This document shows, piece by piece, positions 1 through 6,516 of a DNA stretch of 7,116 nt (position 1 is the stretch's first letter; every line of letters begins with the position of its first letter). Below the pieces are notes generated by a model. It worked only from the letters and a program-made list of their open reading frames with translations, did no database searches and was not told where the DNA came from. The position numbers and the translations under genes are program-made. The stretch comes from Fulvivirga aurantia (GTDB lineage Bacteria; Bacteroidota; Bacteroidia; Cytophagales; Cyclobacteriaceae), in the NCBI RefSeq assembly GCF_009711475.1, contig NZ_SMMD01000746.1, positions 1-7,116 on the forward strand, read 5' to 3'.

Positions 1-952
1 AAACCCTGAATGCCTCTTCTTCAACCGGCTTTGGAGTTTCTATGGCATGCTTAAAAGTGGTATAAGTTACAGCATCATTTTCAATGCCTGCCATCACATC
101 TTTTTTGCCATCAATAAGTCCTTCAATAGCCGCTACACCCAGTCTGCTTGCCAATACACGATCGAAGCAGCTTGGTGAACCACCACGCTGTAAATGCCCA
201 AGAACAGTAACTTTTACATCAAACTCCGGTCTCGATTTTTTCACATCATCTGCCAGAGTGTAAGTTCTACCTGGTGAGCCGGCTTCAGCTACTACTACCA
301 AACTCGATGTCTTACCGCGCTTCCCACCTTTGTCGAGCTTTTTGATAAGCGCTTCCGTAGACATGTCCTTTTCAGGAATAAGTGTGGCTACAGCACCTCC
401 GGCAATTCCTGATCTTACAGCAATAGCTCCGGAGTTACGCCCCATAACTTCGATAAAAAATAGTCGGTTATGAGAAAGTGCGGTGTCTCTTATTTGGTCT
501 ATAGCATGTGCTACCGTGTTAGTAGCTGTATCAAAACCAAGTGTGTAGTCAGTACCGGCTAAATCGTTGTCGATAGTGCCCGGTATGCCAATAATGGGTA
601 TGCCGCTTTCTTCAGAGAGTTTCATGGCTCCGGTAAATGTACCATCACCACCAACCACTACGAGACCGTCAATTTCTTTTTTCTTTAGCTGCTTTATTGC
701 CTTTTTTCTGCCTTCTGGTGTTCTAAACTCTTCACTTCTGGCTGATTTTAGAAAAGTACCCCCTCTGTGCAAAATATTATTCACTGAGCGCACTTTCAAT
801 TTCACAAAATTACCAGCAATCAGCCCTTCATATCCTTCATATACACCAAAGACTTCCTTTTCGTAATATACACCCGCCCTTACTACTGCTCTTATCGCAG
901 CGTTCATGCCCGGAGCATCGCCCCCGGAGGTAAGTACAGCTATTCTTTTCAT
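1..952 (-). CDS. pfkA: ATP-dependent 6-phosphofructokinase, 3' end cut by window edge
   Basis: Phosphorylates fructose 6-phosphate to fructose 1,6-bisphosphate, the committed step of glycolysis; cytosolic, normally a tetramer. I translated this frame by hand: 317 codons are open from the ATG at 952-950 to the window edge with no stop. Group A PFK motifs appear in order: TSGGDAPGMNAAIR (residues 8-21), GGDGT (101-105, ATP/Mg site), PGTIDND (124-130, with catalytic Asp128), MGR (170-172), and GHLQRGGSP (252-260, sugar-phosphate site). E. coli PfkA has 320 residues, so probably only about 5-15 are missing. Compared with E. coli from memory, effector-site Arg21, Arg25, Arg55 and Arg155 are kept, but the Glu187 position is Val188 and the Arg243 position is Lys247. 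The gene is divergent from a Nudix-type regulator, with a palindrome between them. Family call very sure; regulation inferred. Confidence 0.97.
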   Translation of the reverse strand, partial: MKRIAVLTSGGDAPGMNAAIRAVVRAGVYYEKEVFGVYEGYEGLIAGNFVKLKVRSVNNILHRGGTFLKSARSEEFRTPEGRKKAIKQLKKKEIDGLVVVGGDGTFTGAMKLSEESGIPIIGIPGTIDNDLAGTDYTLGFDTATNTVAHAIDQIRDTALSHNRLFFIEVMGRNSGAIAVRSGIAGGAVATLIPEKDMSTEALIKKLDKGGKRGKTSSLVVVAEAGSPGRTYTLADDVKKSRPEFDVKVTVLGHLQRGGSPSCFDRVLASRLGVAAIEGLIDGKKDVMAGIENDAVTYTTFKHAIETPKPVEEEAFRV

Positions 953-1036
953 GCTTTTCTCTTTCTTAAAACTTAAAATTACACAAACTTAGTGTAATAA
1001 GTACACTAAGTGCAGAAATTAATCTATATTTAGACT
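953..1036. promoter_or_regulatory. Divergent promoter region between pfkA and the Nudix-type regulator
   Basis: These 84 bp must hold the promoters of both divergent genes. On the minus strand TAAGTTTG (991-984) matches the Bacteroidetes -7 consensus TAnnTTTG exactly and would start pfkA transcription about 35 bp after passing the element, leaving a short leader. A weak -33 candidate is TTTCTG (1018-1013). On the plus strand the only -7-like element is TATATTTA (1025-1032), one mismatch from consensus and only 5 nt before the regulator ATG, which would make that transcript nearly leaderless; I see no matching -33 box for it. Promoter calls are by eye. Confidence 0.5.
987..1011. promoter_or_regulatory. 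Perfect inverted repeat, probable operator of the Nudix-type regulator
   Basis: ACTTAGTGTA (987-996) and TACACTAAGT (1002-1011) are exact reverse complements separated by ATAAG. The left arm overlaps the candidate -7 box of pfkA (984-991), so a bound dimer would block RNA polymerase. There is no T-run on either side, which argues against a terminator. The location next to a winged-helix regulator suggests it is that protein's site. The palindrome is seen directly; its role is inferred. Confidence 0.7.
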
Positions 1037-1729
1037 ATGAGAGTTCTCAATCCCAATATTTCGGTTGACTGTGTGGTTTTTGGATATGCAGAAAGTGAGC
1101 TAAAAGTGCTTCTTATTCAAAGAGATGCATCGATAGCCAATGATCGAAGTTTGCTCTCATGGAGCCTTCCGGGAGATTTAATCCAAGACGATGAAGGGTT
1201 GGATGATGCAGCACACCGGGTGTTGCAGGAACTCACTACTTTAGACAATGTATATTTAAAACAGTTTGGTGCTTTTGGGGATCCCGCCAGGGTAAAGAAG
1301 CCTTCTGATAAAATCTGGTTACAAAAAACACGTGACTATCCTGAGGCAAGGGTTATCACCGTGGCATATTTTGCTTTAGTCAATATAATGCAATTTGAAC
1401 CTCACCCTTCAAACTTTGCAGTAGATGTGCAATGGTTGTCTTTTAAGGATTTATCACATGACCTGGCTTTTGATCATGAGGAAATTATTCAAAAAGGCAT
1501 TGAAGCGCTGAGAAGAGAGATAGATGTGAGTCCAATCGTTTATAATCTATTGCCTCCTAAATTTACACTCTCACAGGTGCAGGAATTATATGAGGTTATA
1601 TCTGGCGAAAACTATGATAAACGGAACTTTAGAAAGAAGATTTTAGCCAAAGATATTCTCAAACCTCTTGACGAATGGCAGAAAGGTGTAAGCCATAAGC
1701 CGGCTCAGCTTTTTGAGCTTTCAGAATAA
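1037..1729 (+). CDS. NrtR/AraR-like transcriptional regulator: degenerate Nudix domain plus winged helix
   Basis: A 230-residue DNA-binding regulator of the Nudix-related type. Residues 8-150 form a Nudix fold, beginning SVDCVVFGY and containing PGDLIQDDEGLDDAAHRVLQEL (45-66, key residues E53, R61, E65) where the Nudix box should be. The catalytic REUxEE core reads RVLQEL, so the first and last Glu of the box are Val62 and Leu66, and the box Gly is Asp47; it is probably a ligand sensor, not a hydrolase. RVITVAYFALV (105-115) is a family-typical strand. Residues 175-228 match the C-terminal winged helix of NrtR-like proteins: FTLSQVQELYE (176-186), DKRNFRKKI (194-202) and KPAQLF (221-226). NrtR proteins sense ADP-ribose-type ligands and Bacteroides relatives sense sugars; the ligand here is unknown. 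It is divergent from pfkA, with a palindrome between them that it may bind. No Shine-Dalgarno is visible. Confidence 0.88.
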   Translation: MRVLNPNISVDCVVFGYAESELKVLLIQRDASIANDRSLLSWSLPGDLIQDDEGLDDAAHRVLQELTTLDNVYLKQFGAFGDPARVKKPSDKIWLQKTRDYPEARVITVAYFALVNIMQFEPHPSNFAVDVQWLSFKDLSHDLAFDHEEIIQKGIEALRREIDVSPIVYNLLPPKFTLSQVQELYEVISGENYDKRNFRKKILAKDILKPLDEWQKGVSHKPAQLFELSE

Positions 1730-1753
1730 TCTGAAAAATAATGAACAACCATC

Positions 1754-1778
1754 GGTTTCATAGGTTCTAGTTGAAACC
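1754..1778 (+). other. Inverted repeat in the leader of the CHRD lipoprotein gene
   Basis: GGTTTCA (1754-1760) pairs perfectly with TGAAACC (1772-1778) around an 11-nt loop, 24 bp before the ATG of the CHRD gene. There is no T-run after it, so it is not an obvious terminator for the upstream regulator gene; it may be a leader hairpin or a protein-binding site. The 73-bp gap also holds a smaller one, TCAGA-ATAA-TCTGA, over the regulator stop codon (1721-1734). Function unknown. Confidence 0.35.
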
Positions 1779-1802
1779 AGAATACAACTAAACAAAAAAA
1801 CG

Positions 1803-3755
1803 ATGGAAAAATTAAAACAAATCTTTAATGCACCATTATTGATGGTGCTCTTATTCGGAGCAGCTTTTGTAAGCTGTGGAGACGATGACGATGGCGTAGC
1901 GCCTACTTCACCAACAGGTAATGAGAAATCTTACAATCTGGCTGAAGTCAATGATTCAGACATCAGTGGTACAGCTACATTTACTGAGCTTGATGACAAC
2001 ACCACTTCTATTGTGATAGAATTAAACGGCACGCCAGATGGAGGTTCTCATCCGGCACATATTCATGTAAATTCTGCTGTAGAAACGGGAGACATTGCAA
2101 TATCTCTCGAGCCAGTAGATGGATCAACAGGTATTAGTACTACGATCGTGAGTAGCACCGATGCGGGAGCTGATATTTCGTATAACGAACTTTTAAATTT
2201 TGATGGATATATCAATGTGCACTTGAGTGAAAATGATCTTTCGGTTGTTGCTCAGGGCGATATTGGAGTAAACGAACTTACAGGTACCAGTAAAGCATAC
2301 GACCTTGGCGAAAGAGCTGTGGCAGGTATAAGTGGTACAGTTACTTTTGAAGAGAGAGTAAGTGGTGAAGCATTGGCTACCATTTCTTTAGACAATACAC
2401 CAGATGGAGGTGAACACCCGGCACACATTCACATGAATACTGCAGCCGAAGGTGGTGACATAGCGTTTTCATTTAATGCTGTTGATGGCACGACAGGAAT
2501 GAGTATGACAAATGTAGCTGCACTTGATGGTGGAGGTTCGTTTGGTTATGATGATGTATTGGCCTACGATGGTTATGTAAATGTACACTTGAGTGCAAGT
2601 GAGTTAGGAACCATAGTGGCACAAGGAGATATCGGTGTAAACGAACTAACTGGTGAGTCTAAAACATATACATTGTTTGAGAAAGATTCTCCGGGCATTA
2701 GCGGTACAGCTAAGTTTGAAGAAAGAGTAAACGGAGAAGCTTTAGCAACATTATCTCTTGAAGGGACACCTGATGGAGGAGAGCATCCTGCCCATATTCA
2801 CATGAATACTGCGGCTGAAGGTGGTGATATTGCATTTACATTCAACGCTGTTGATGGTACTACTGGTATGAGCATGTCTAACGTTGCAGAACTTGATGGT
2901 GGTGGTGCATTTGGATATGATGATGTACTGGCTTACGATGGTTACATCAACGTACACTTAAGTGCTTCAGAATTAGGAGTGATAGTGGCTCAGGGAGATA
3001 TTGGTGTCAATGAATTAACTGGAGAGTCTAAAACATACACATTGTTTGAGAAAGACGCACCAGGCATTAGTGGTACAGCGAAGTTTGAAGAAAGAGTAAA
3101 TGGAGAAGCTCTAGCGACATTATCCCTGGAAGGAACTCCTGATGGTGGTGAACACCCAGCTCATATTCATATGAATACTGCAGCTGAGGGCGGAGACATT
3201 GCTTTTACTTTCACTTCAGTTGATGGTACTACAGGTATGAGTGTAACTAACGTTGCTAAGCTTGATGACGATAGTGCTTTTGGTTACGATGATGTGTTAG
3301 CATATGACGGCTATATCAATGTACACCTAAGCTCTGACATGCTAGGAACTATAGTTGCTCAAGGTGATATAGGAGAAAACGAACTTACTGGTACAGCAGT
3401 AGAATATGCTTTAGCGGAATTCGGAGGCAGCGGAGTTAGTGGAGTTGCTATTTTTGAAGAGCGAGTGAATGGAGAGGCGCTAGCTACTCTATCACTTACT
3501 GGTACACCGATTGATGGAAGCCACCCTGCTCACATTCATGCAAACTCAGCAGCTGAGACTGGCCCAATAGTATTTACATTTAACAATGTAGATGGAGAAA
3601 CAGGTAAAAGCTTTACAAACCTGGCTGCCTTAGATGATGAGACTTCATTCGGTTATTCTGATGTACTAGATTACGATGGTTATATCAATATACACCTTAG
3701 TGATGGAGATTTGACTGTAGTGGCACAAGGAGATATAGGAAGCAACGCACCATAA
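1803..3755 (+). CDS. Surface-type lipoprotein with five tandem CHRD domains
   Basis: The 650-residue product starts with a type II signal peptide: basic MEKLK, a hydrophobic stretch (11-23) and lipobox FVSC with Cys25 as the lipidated residue. GDDDDG directly after Cys25 resembles the acidic export signal that sends Bacteroidetes lipoproteins to the cell surface. After a short linker come five CHRD domains (the domain first named in chordin) at about 42-163, 164-286, 287-409, 410-532 and 533-650. Each has HPAHIH (His83/86/88, then near 205, 328, 451, 574) and a NVH or NIH strand (His140, 262, 385, 508, 631), ending in AQGDIG. The repeated His cluster could bind metal, but that is inference. 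No catalytic role is established for bacterial CHRD proteins. The A-rich leader AACAAAAAAACG replaces a ribosome binding site. It is followed by a terminator, so probably monocistronic or the end of its transcript. Confidence 0.9.
   Translation: MEKLKQIFNAPLLMVLLFGAAFVSCGDDDDGVAPTSPTGNEKSYNLAEVNDSDISGTATFTELDDNTTSIVIELNGTPDGGSHPAHIHVNSAVETGDIAISLEPVDGSTGISTTIVSSTDAGADISYNELLNFDGYINVHLSENDLSVVAQGDIGVNELTGTSKAYDLGERAVAGISGTVTFEERVSGEALATISLDNTPDGGEHPAHIHMNTAAEGGDIAFSFNAVDGTTGMSMTNVAALDGGGSFGYDDVLAYDGYVNVHLSASELGTIVAQGDIGVNELTGESKTYTLFEKDSPGISGTAKFEERVNGEALATLSLEGTPDGGEHPAHIHMNTAAEGGDIAFTFNAVDGTTGMSMSNVAELDGGGAFGYDDVLAYDGYINVHLSASELGVIVAQGDIGVNELTGESKTYTLFEKDAPGISGTAKFEERVNGEALATLSLEGTPDGGEHPAHIHMNTAAEGGDIAFTFTSVDGTTGMSVTNVAKLDDDSAFGYDDVLAYDGYINVHLSSDMLGTIVAQGDIGENELTGTAVEYALAEFGGSGVSGVAIFEERVNGEALATLSLTGTPIDGSHPAHIHANSAAETGPIVFTFNNVDGETGKSFTNLAALDDETSFGYSDVLDYDGYINIHLSDGDLTVVAQGDIGSNAP
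1926..3752 (+). repeat. Five in-gene tandem repeats of 122-123 codons (CHRD units)
   Basis: Units begin at 1926, 2292, 2661, 3030 and 3399, a period of 366 then 369 bp. Units 2, 3 and 4 are nearly identical in protein. Units 1 and 5 share features the inner ones lack: GSHPAHIH followed by NSA and ETG, and DLSVVAQ or DLTVVAQ in place of ELGTIVAQ. At DNA level even units 3 and 4 differ at many third codon positions. Confidence 0.95.
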
Positions 3756-3780
3756 GCGTTTTATTATTGAATAAATACAA

Positions 3781-3812
3781 AGTCCTGTTCAAGTTGAGCA
3801 GGGCTTTTTTTT
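3781..3812 (+). terminator. Intrinsic terminator after the CHRD gene
   Basis: Arms AGTCCTGTTC (3781-3790) and GAGCAGGGCT (3796-3805) form a 10-bp stem with two G-U pairs and a five-base loop AAGTT, followed by an unbroken run of eight T (3805-3812). It sits 25 bp after the CHRD stop and 10 bp before the convergent deacetylase gene's stop. In the minus direction the stem is followed only by a weak T-rich stretch, so it serves mainly the plus-strand gene. Confidence 0.88.
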
Positions 3813-3822
3813 GTAGCTTATC

Positions 3823-4662
3823 TCAAAAATAAATCTCTTGTGCCAGACGATAGGTGTTGGCGTGGGCCTCGATTATGTCTTTGATTTTCTCAGAATAACC
3901 ACCGCCCATACTAGCCACAATCGGTAAGTTATTGTCTTTAGCAGTTTGTAAAACCATTCTATCTCTTTGCTTACAACCCTCGATAGTCATTCCTAACCTG
4001 CCAAGTTTATCAGTCGCTAACACGTCTACACCTGATTGAAAGAAGAGGAAATCTGGCTGTACCTGGTCTATGAGCTGTTTGAGGTGTTTGTCAAGAAGCT
4101 TGAGGTATGTTTTATCATCGGTACCATCGGGTAAAGCCACATCAAGATCTGACTGCTCTTTGTGCATGGGATAATTCTTCTCACCATGCATACTAAATGT
4201 AAATACCCTGGGTTGAGGCCGGAAAATCTCTGCAGTGCCATTTCCCTGATGTACATCCAGATCTATAACCAGAATTTGCTCAGACAGATTCTTATTTAAC
4301 AAATGATTTGCAGCTATCGCAATGTCATTTAGAAAACAAAATCCTTCGGCACGATCAGTAAAGGCATGATGTGTGCCACCAGCAATATTCATAGCAATAC
4401 CGTATGTAAGCGCAAACTCAGCGGCCTGAATCGTACCTGCATTGATAGTGATTTCTCTTTCTACTATGAGATCAGATAATGGGAACCCACTTCTGCGCTC
4501 TTCAGATTTAGATAAACTCAGCTGCTTAAGCTTTTCCCAATATTCTGCTTTGTGAGTGGAAAGTATTTCTTCCTCAGTGAGCTTCCTGGGCTTGAAAAAA
4601 TTATCTGATTCTGCTGTGCCTTCGTGAAGCAATTGTTCAGGTAGCAGGTCATACTTTTCCAT
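3823..4662 (-). CDS. Histone deacetylase superfamily protein (class IV/AcuC-like), main frame, N terminus shifted out of frame
   Basis: A zinc-dependent deacetylase fold. Numbered from the ATG at 4662 (279 residues): GGTHHAF with active-site His98 and His99, GFCFLNDIA (107-115), zinc ligands Asp136 and His138 in DLDVHQGNG, Asp213 in SGVDVL, and the catalytic-type Tyr256 in GGGYS. All chemical residues are present, so the fold should be catalytic; the substrate may be acetyl-lysine, acetylpolyamine or another acetyl amide and cannot be told. The Met at 4662 is the Met of the family's conserved HRFPMEKY segment, not a natural start. The preceding bases encode HRFP in this frame (4674-4663), and the expected N terminus MLKIAWSEIYNHPL lies just upstream in another frame. 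The intact gene would be 3823-4724, 300 residues, the usual size. It is either a true frameshift, a sequence error, or recoded. Convergent with the CHRD gene. Confidence 0.88.
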   Translation of the reverse strand: MEKYDLLPEQLLHEGTAESDNFFKPRKLTEEEILSTHKAEYWEKLKQLSLSKSEERRSGFPLSDLIVEREITINAGTIQAAEFALTYGIAMNIAGGTHHAFTDRAEGFCFLNDIAIAANHLLNKNLSEQILVIDLDVHQGNGTAEIFRPQPRVFTFSMHGEKNYPMHKEQSDLDVALPDGTDDKTYLKLLDKHLKQLIDQVQPDFLFFQSGVDVLATDKLGRLGMTIEGCKQRDRMVLQTAKDNNLPIVASMGGGYSEKIKDIIEAHANTYRLAQEIYF

Positions 4663-4724
4663 AGGAAAACGATGTTTTTCTGGAGAGGATGATTGTAAAT
4701 TTCTGACCAGGCTATCTTAAGCAT
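4663..4724 (-). pseudogene. Displaced 5' end of the deacetylase gene (one-base frameshift)
   Basis: From the ATG at 4724-4722 the first 17 codons read MLKIAWSEIYNHPLQKN, the first strand and loop typical of bacterial deacetylase-family proteins. After AAC (4676-4674) the in-frame reading becomes nonsense that runs on in the wrong frame to 4518. Re-reading one base (C4674) gives CAT CGT TTT CCT ATG, which is HRFP followed by the MEKY of the main frame. The shift lies at G AAAAA C (4680-4674). A lost C from AACCAT or a lost A from the run explains it most simply. The homology call comes from memory of the family. Confidence 0.8.
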
Positions 4725-4740
4725 AAGTATTTTATGTGCA

Positions 4741-4777
4741 CAATTAATAACAACTGCGTTGCAAAAATGATTAATTG
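4741..4777. other. Inverted repeat between the deacetylase and ABA4-like genes
   Basis: CAATTAAT (4741-4748) and ATTAATTG (4770-4777) are exact reverse complements, and between them CAAC-TGC-GTTG (4751-4761) forms a smaller nested hairpin. It lies in the 81-bp gap upstream of the deacetylase start. It has no T-run, so it is a poor terminator for the ABA4-like gene; an operator or chance AT-rich symmetry are both possible. Confidence 0.3.
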
Positions 4778-4805
4778 ATAGATAAAATAAGCCTCCTGAG
4801 ACAGT

Positions 4806-5228
4806 TTAGGTCAGATTTTTTACTTGGTAAAGTTTAAGCAGTGAGAAGAGTAGATAACCAAATGGACCGAACATAAAACAAAAGAACAGGCATGGGACAA
4901 TGAGTAGGTGATTGATTTTGTATTTGATACCTTGATTTACAATCCAGTTGCCCATCAGAAGGTCAAACGTGAGATAATGAATCCACCCGCCTAGTACGGC
5001 CTCATCTTGTGTAAATAGCGCTTTTACTCCTGCCAAAGAGTTAAATGCTTCAGGGTTGAAATCACCTAAACCCGTCACCACATAAACCACATATAAAATT
5101 GACATAACCACGCAGAAAATATAGACTGCCGGGTTGCGCCATGTCTTTTTTGGGAAAAAGATGAGGAGTATCCAAAATGGTAATACAGCTGCATTTACAA
5201 TTTTAAAAATATCGGCTGTTCCAGGCAT
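4806..5228 (-). CDS. ABA4-like family membrane protein (DUF4281 type)
   Basis: A 140-residue integral membrane protein with four likely helices at about 8-25, 33-53, 78-96 and 106-131. The signature of the family is clear: FNSLAGVKALFTQDEAVLGG (62-81), then WIHYLTFDLLMGNWI (82-96) and HLLIVPCLFFCFMFGPFGYL (107-126). In plants ABA4 is needed to make the carotenoid neoxanthin; bacterial members have no proven reaction, though a carotenoid or lipid link is often assumed. No carotenoid genes are visible here. It lies 81 bp upstream of the deacetylase gene on the same strand, so co-transcription is possible, with an inverted repeat in between. The start at 5228 gives a normal short N terminus. Family call is confident, function is not. 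Confidence 0.85.
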   Translation of the reverse strand: MPGTADIFKIVNAAVLPFWILLIFFPKKTWRNPAVYIFCVVMSILYVVYVVTGLGDFNPEAFNSLAGVKALFTQDEAVLGGWIHYLTFDLLMGNWIVNQGIKYKINHLLIVPCLFFCFMFGPFGYLLFSLLKLYQVKNLT

Positions 5229-5370
5229 AGTTTAATGGTTGTATCGATTAACAAGATAATGGATAAATCGGGAGGGGGTAAATACTTAATCGCAAAATTC
5301 AATATTTAGCAGTTGCTGGTATGTTAAAGCTTTAAATACTAACTTATTAAACATTTTAATTGTAGGTATT
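5229..5370. promoter_or_regulatory. Divergent intergenic region between ABA4-like and cyclase genes
   Basis: These 142 bp must carry both promoters, but I find no convincing TAnnTTTG/TTG pair in either direction. A perfect 12-bp palindrome TTAAAGCTTTAA sits at 5324-5335, 35 bp before the cyclase start, and a G-rich tract GGGAGGGGG at 5270-5278 would lie in the leader of the minus-strand gene. Either could be a protein site; nothing in the sequence decides it. Confidence 0.3.
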
Positions 5371-6492
5371 GTGAAGCCAAAATTGAGATATAAAATAAAG
5401 CAATGGCTGGTAATTGTTACTTTTTGGTTACTCATTGGTCTCTTTTTTTCGATTTATGACCTCATAGTTTTCGATTACAGTGCCTCTCAATACGTTGTGT
5501 TTTTACCAGACAGTACTACAGTTTACAACCACATTATGCTGAGTCTGGTAGCACCCTTTCTGGGAGGTCTATTCGGTGCCAGTTTTATCGTATTTTATCT
5601 GCGTGATAAGTTCAAAAAATTTAGCTACGGAAAACTTTTACTCCTTCACGGTGCCACGTACATGGCACTTATATTATTAGTGGCATTTCTGGTTATTTTC
5701 ATAAATAGCAGCATTTTACTTAAAAATACACCCTGGTCTGACGAGGTTATTTTGCGAGGAATGGGACTCATGACGGATTATGGCATTTGGAAGGTAGTTG
5801 CTTTTTGGTTTGTGATCGTAATTCTTACAGTATTTCTACTAGAGGTAAACGACAAATACGGGCCTGGTGTACTCAAAAAACTTATTTTGGGCAGCTACTA
5901 TCATCCGCAGCAGGAGTTTAGAGTATTTATGTTTTTGGACTTACGCGAGTCGACAGCTCTTGCTGAAAAGATCGGGAGTAAGCAGTATTTTCTGCTTTTG
6001 CAGCAATTTTTTAAAGACATTACAGAGCCAATTTTAAATTCGAGAGGTGAGATTTACCAATATGTGGGTGACGAGATCACCGTCTCATGGCAACAAACGA
6101 TAATCAAAAACAGACCGGCATGTATCGATTGTTATTTGGCGATTAAGACCTTAATCGACAATAAAAAAGACGTGTATATCAATCAGTTTGGTGATTATCC
6201 CAAATTTAAAGTCGGTATACATTGCGGAACGGTAACGGTAGGCGAAATTGGAATAATAAAGAAAGAAATTGTTTACTCTGGAGATGTACTAAATACAGCG
6301 GCAAGACTCATGGAGGCCTGCAAAGAGTTTGGCACTGAAGTGCTGATAAGCGAAGATTTATATCAAAAGCTGGGCGATAGTTACGCTTTCGATTATGTGA
6401 GTGATAAACAACTCCGCGGTAAGAGTAAGCCGATAAAATTATATACTTATTTAAAAGTTTCAGAACATATTGAAAGTTTATCGGTTTTATAA
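5371..6492 (+). CDS. Membrane-anchored class III adenylate/guanylate cyclase
   Basis: A 373-residue protein beginning with GTG; no in-frame ATG lies just upstream, and MKPKLRYKIKQ is a fitting basic start before a membrane helix. Four likely transmembrane segments lie at about 11-34, 55-77, 88-112 and 138-158. The C-terminal cyclase domain (about 183-363) begins FRVFMFLDLRESTALAE. Metal-binding Asp190 and Asp234 (YVGDE) and the transition-state pair Asn308 and Arg312 (LNTAAR) are present. The two residues that usually choose the base are changed: the Lys four before Asp234 is Gln230 and the Asp three before Gly304 is Val301, so substrate (ATP or GTP) cannot be read from the sequence. It probably makes cAMP or cGMP at the inner membrane as a homodimer. 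A 78-codon gene follows after 24 bp, probably in the same transcript. The sensor part resembles no domain I can name. Confidence 0.9.
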   Translation: MKPKLRYKIKQWLVIVTFWLLIGLFFSIYDLIVFDYSASQYVVFLPDSTTVYNHIMLSLVAPFLGGLFGASFIVFYLRDKFKKFSYGKLLLLHGATYMALILLVAFLVIFINSSILLKNTPWSDEVILRGMGLMTDYGIWKVVAFWFVIVILTVFLLEVNDKYGPGVLKKLILGSYYHPQQEFRVFMFLDLRESTALAEKIGSKQYFLLLQQFFKDITEPILNSRGEIYQYVGDEITVSWQQTIIKNRPACIDCYLAIKTLIDNKKDVYINQFGDYPKFKVGIHCGTVTVGEIGIIKKEIVYSGDVLNTAARLMEACKEFGTEVLISEDLYQKLGDSYAFDYVSDKQLRGKSKPIKLYTYLKVSEHIESLSVL

Positions 6493-6516
6493 ATAGTAAC
6501 AATAATTAACAGACCG

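Noticed and set aside
567..866. 99-codon open frame on the plus strand inside pfkA
   Set aside because: It lies wholly antisense to well-conserved pfkA codons, has a Ser/Pro/Phe-rich shadow composition and no family features.
2751..2957. Minus-strand frame within CHRD repeat 3
   Set aside because: Antisense shadow of the repeated CHRD coding sequence, with no recognisable protein features.
4518..4673. Continuation of the MLKIAWSEIY frame to 4518 as a separate 68-residue protein
   Set aside because: Only its first 17 codons are real deacetylase sequence; after the frameshift it is an off-frame shadow of the main deacetylase frame.
6308..6502. Minus-strand frame over the end of the cyclase gene
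   Set aside because: Antisense to conserved cyclase codons (LNTAAR region); shadow.
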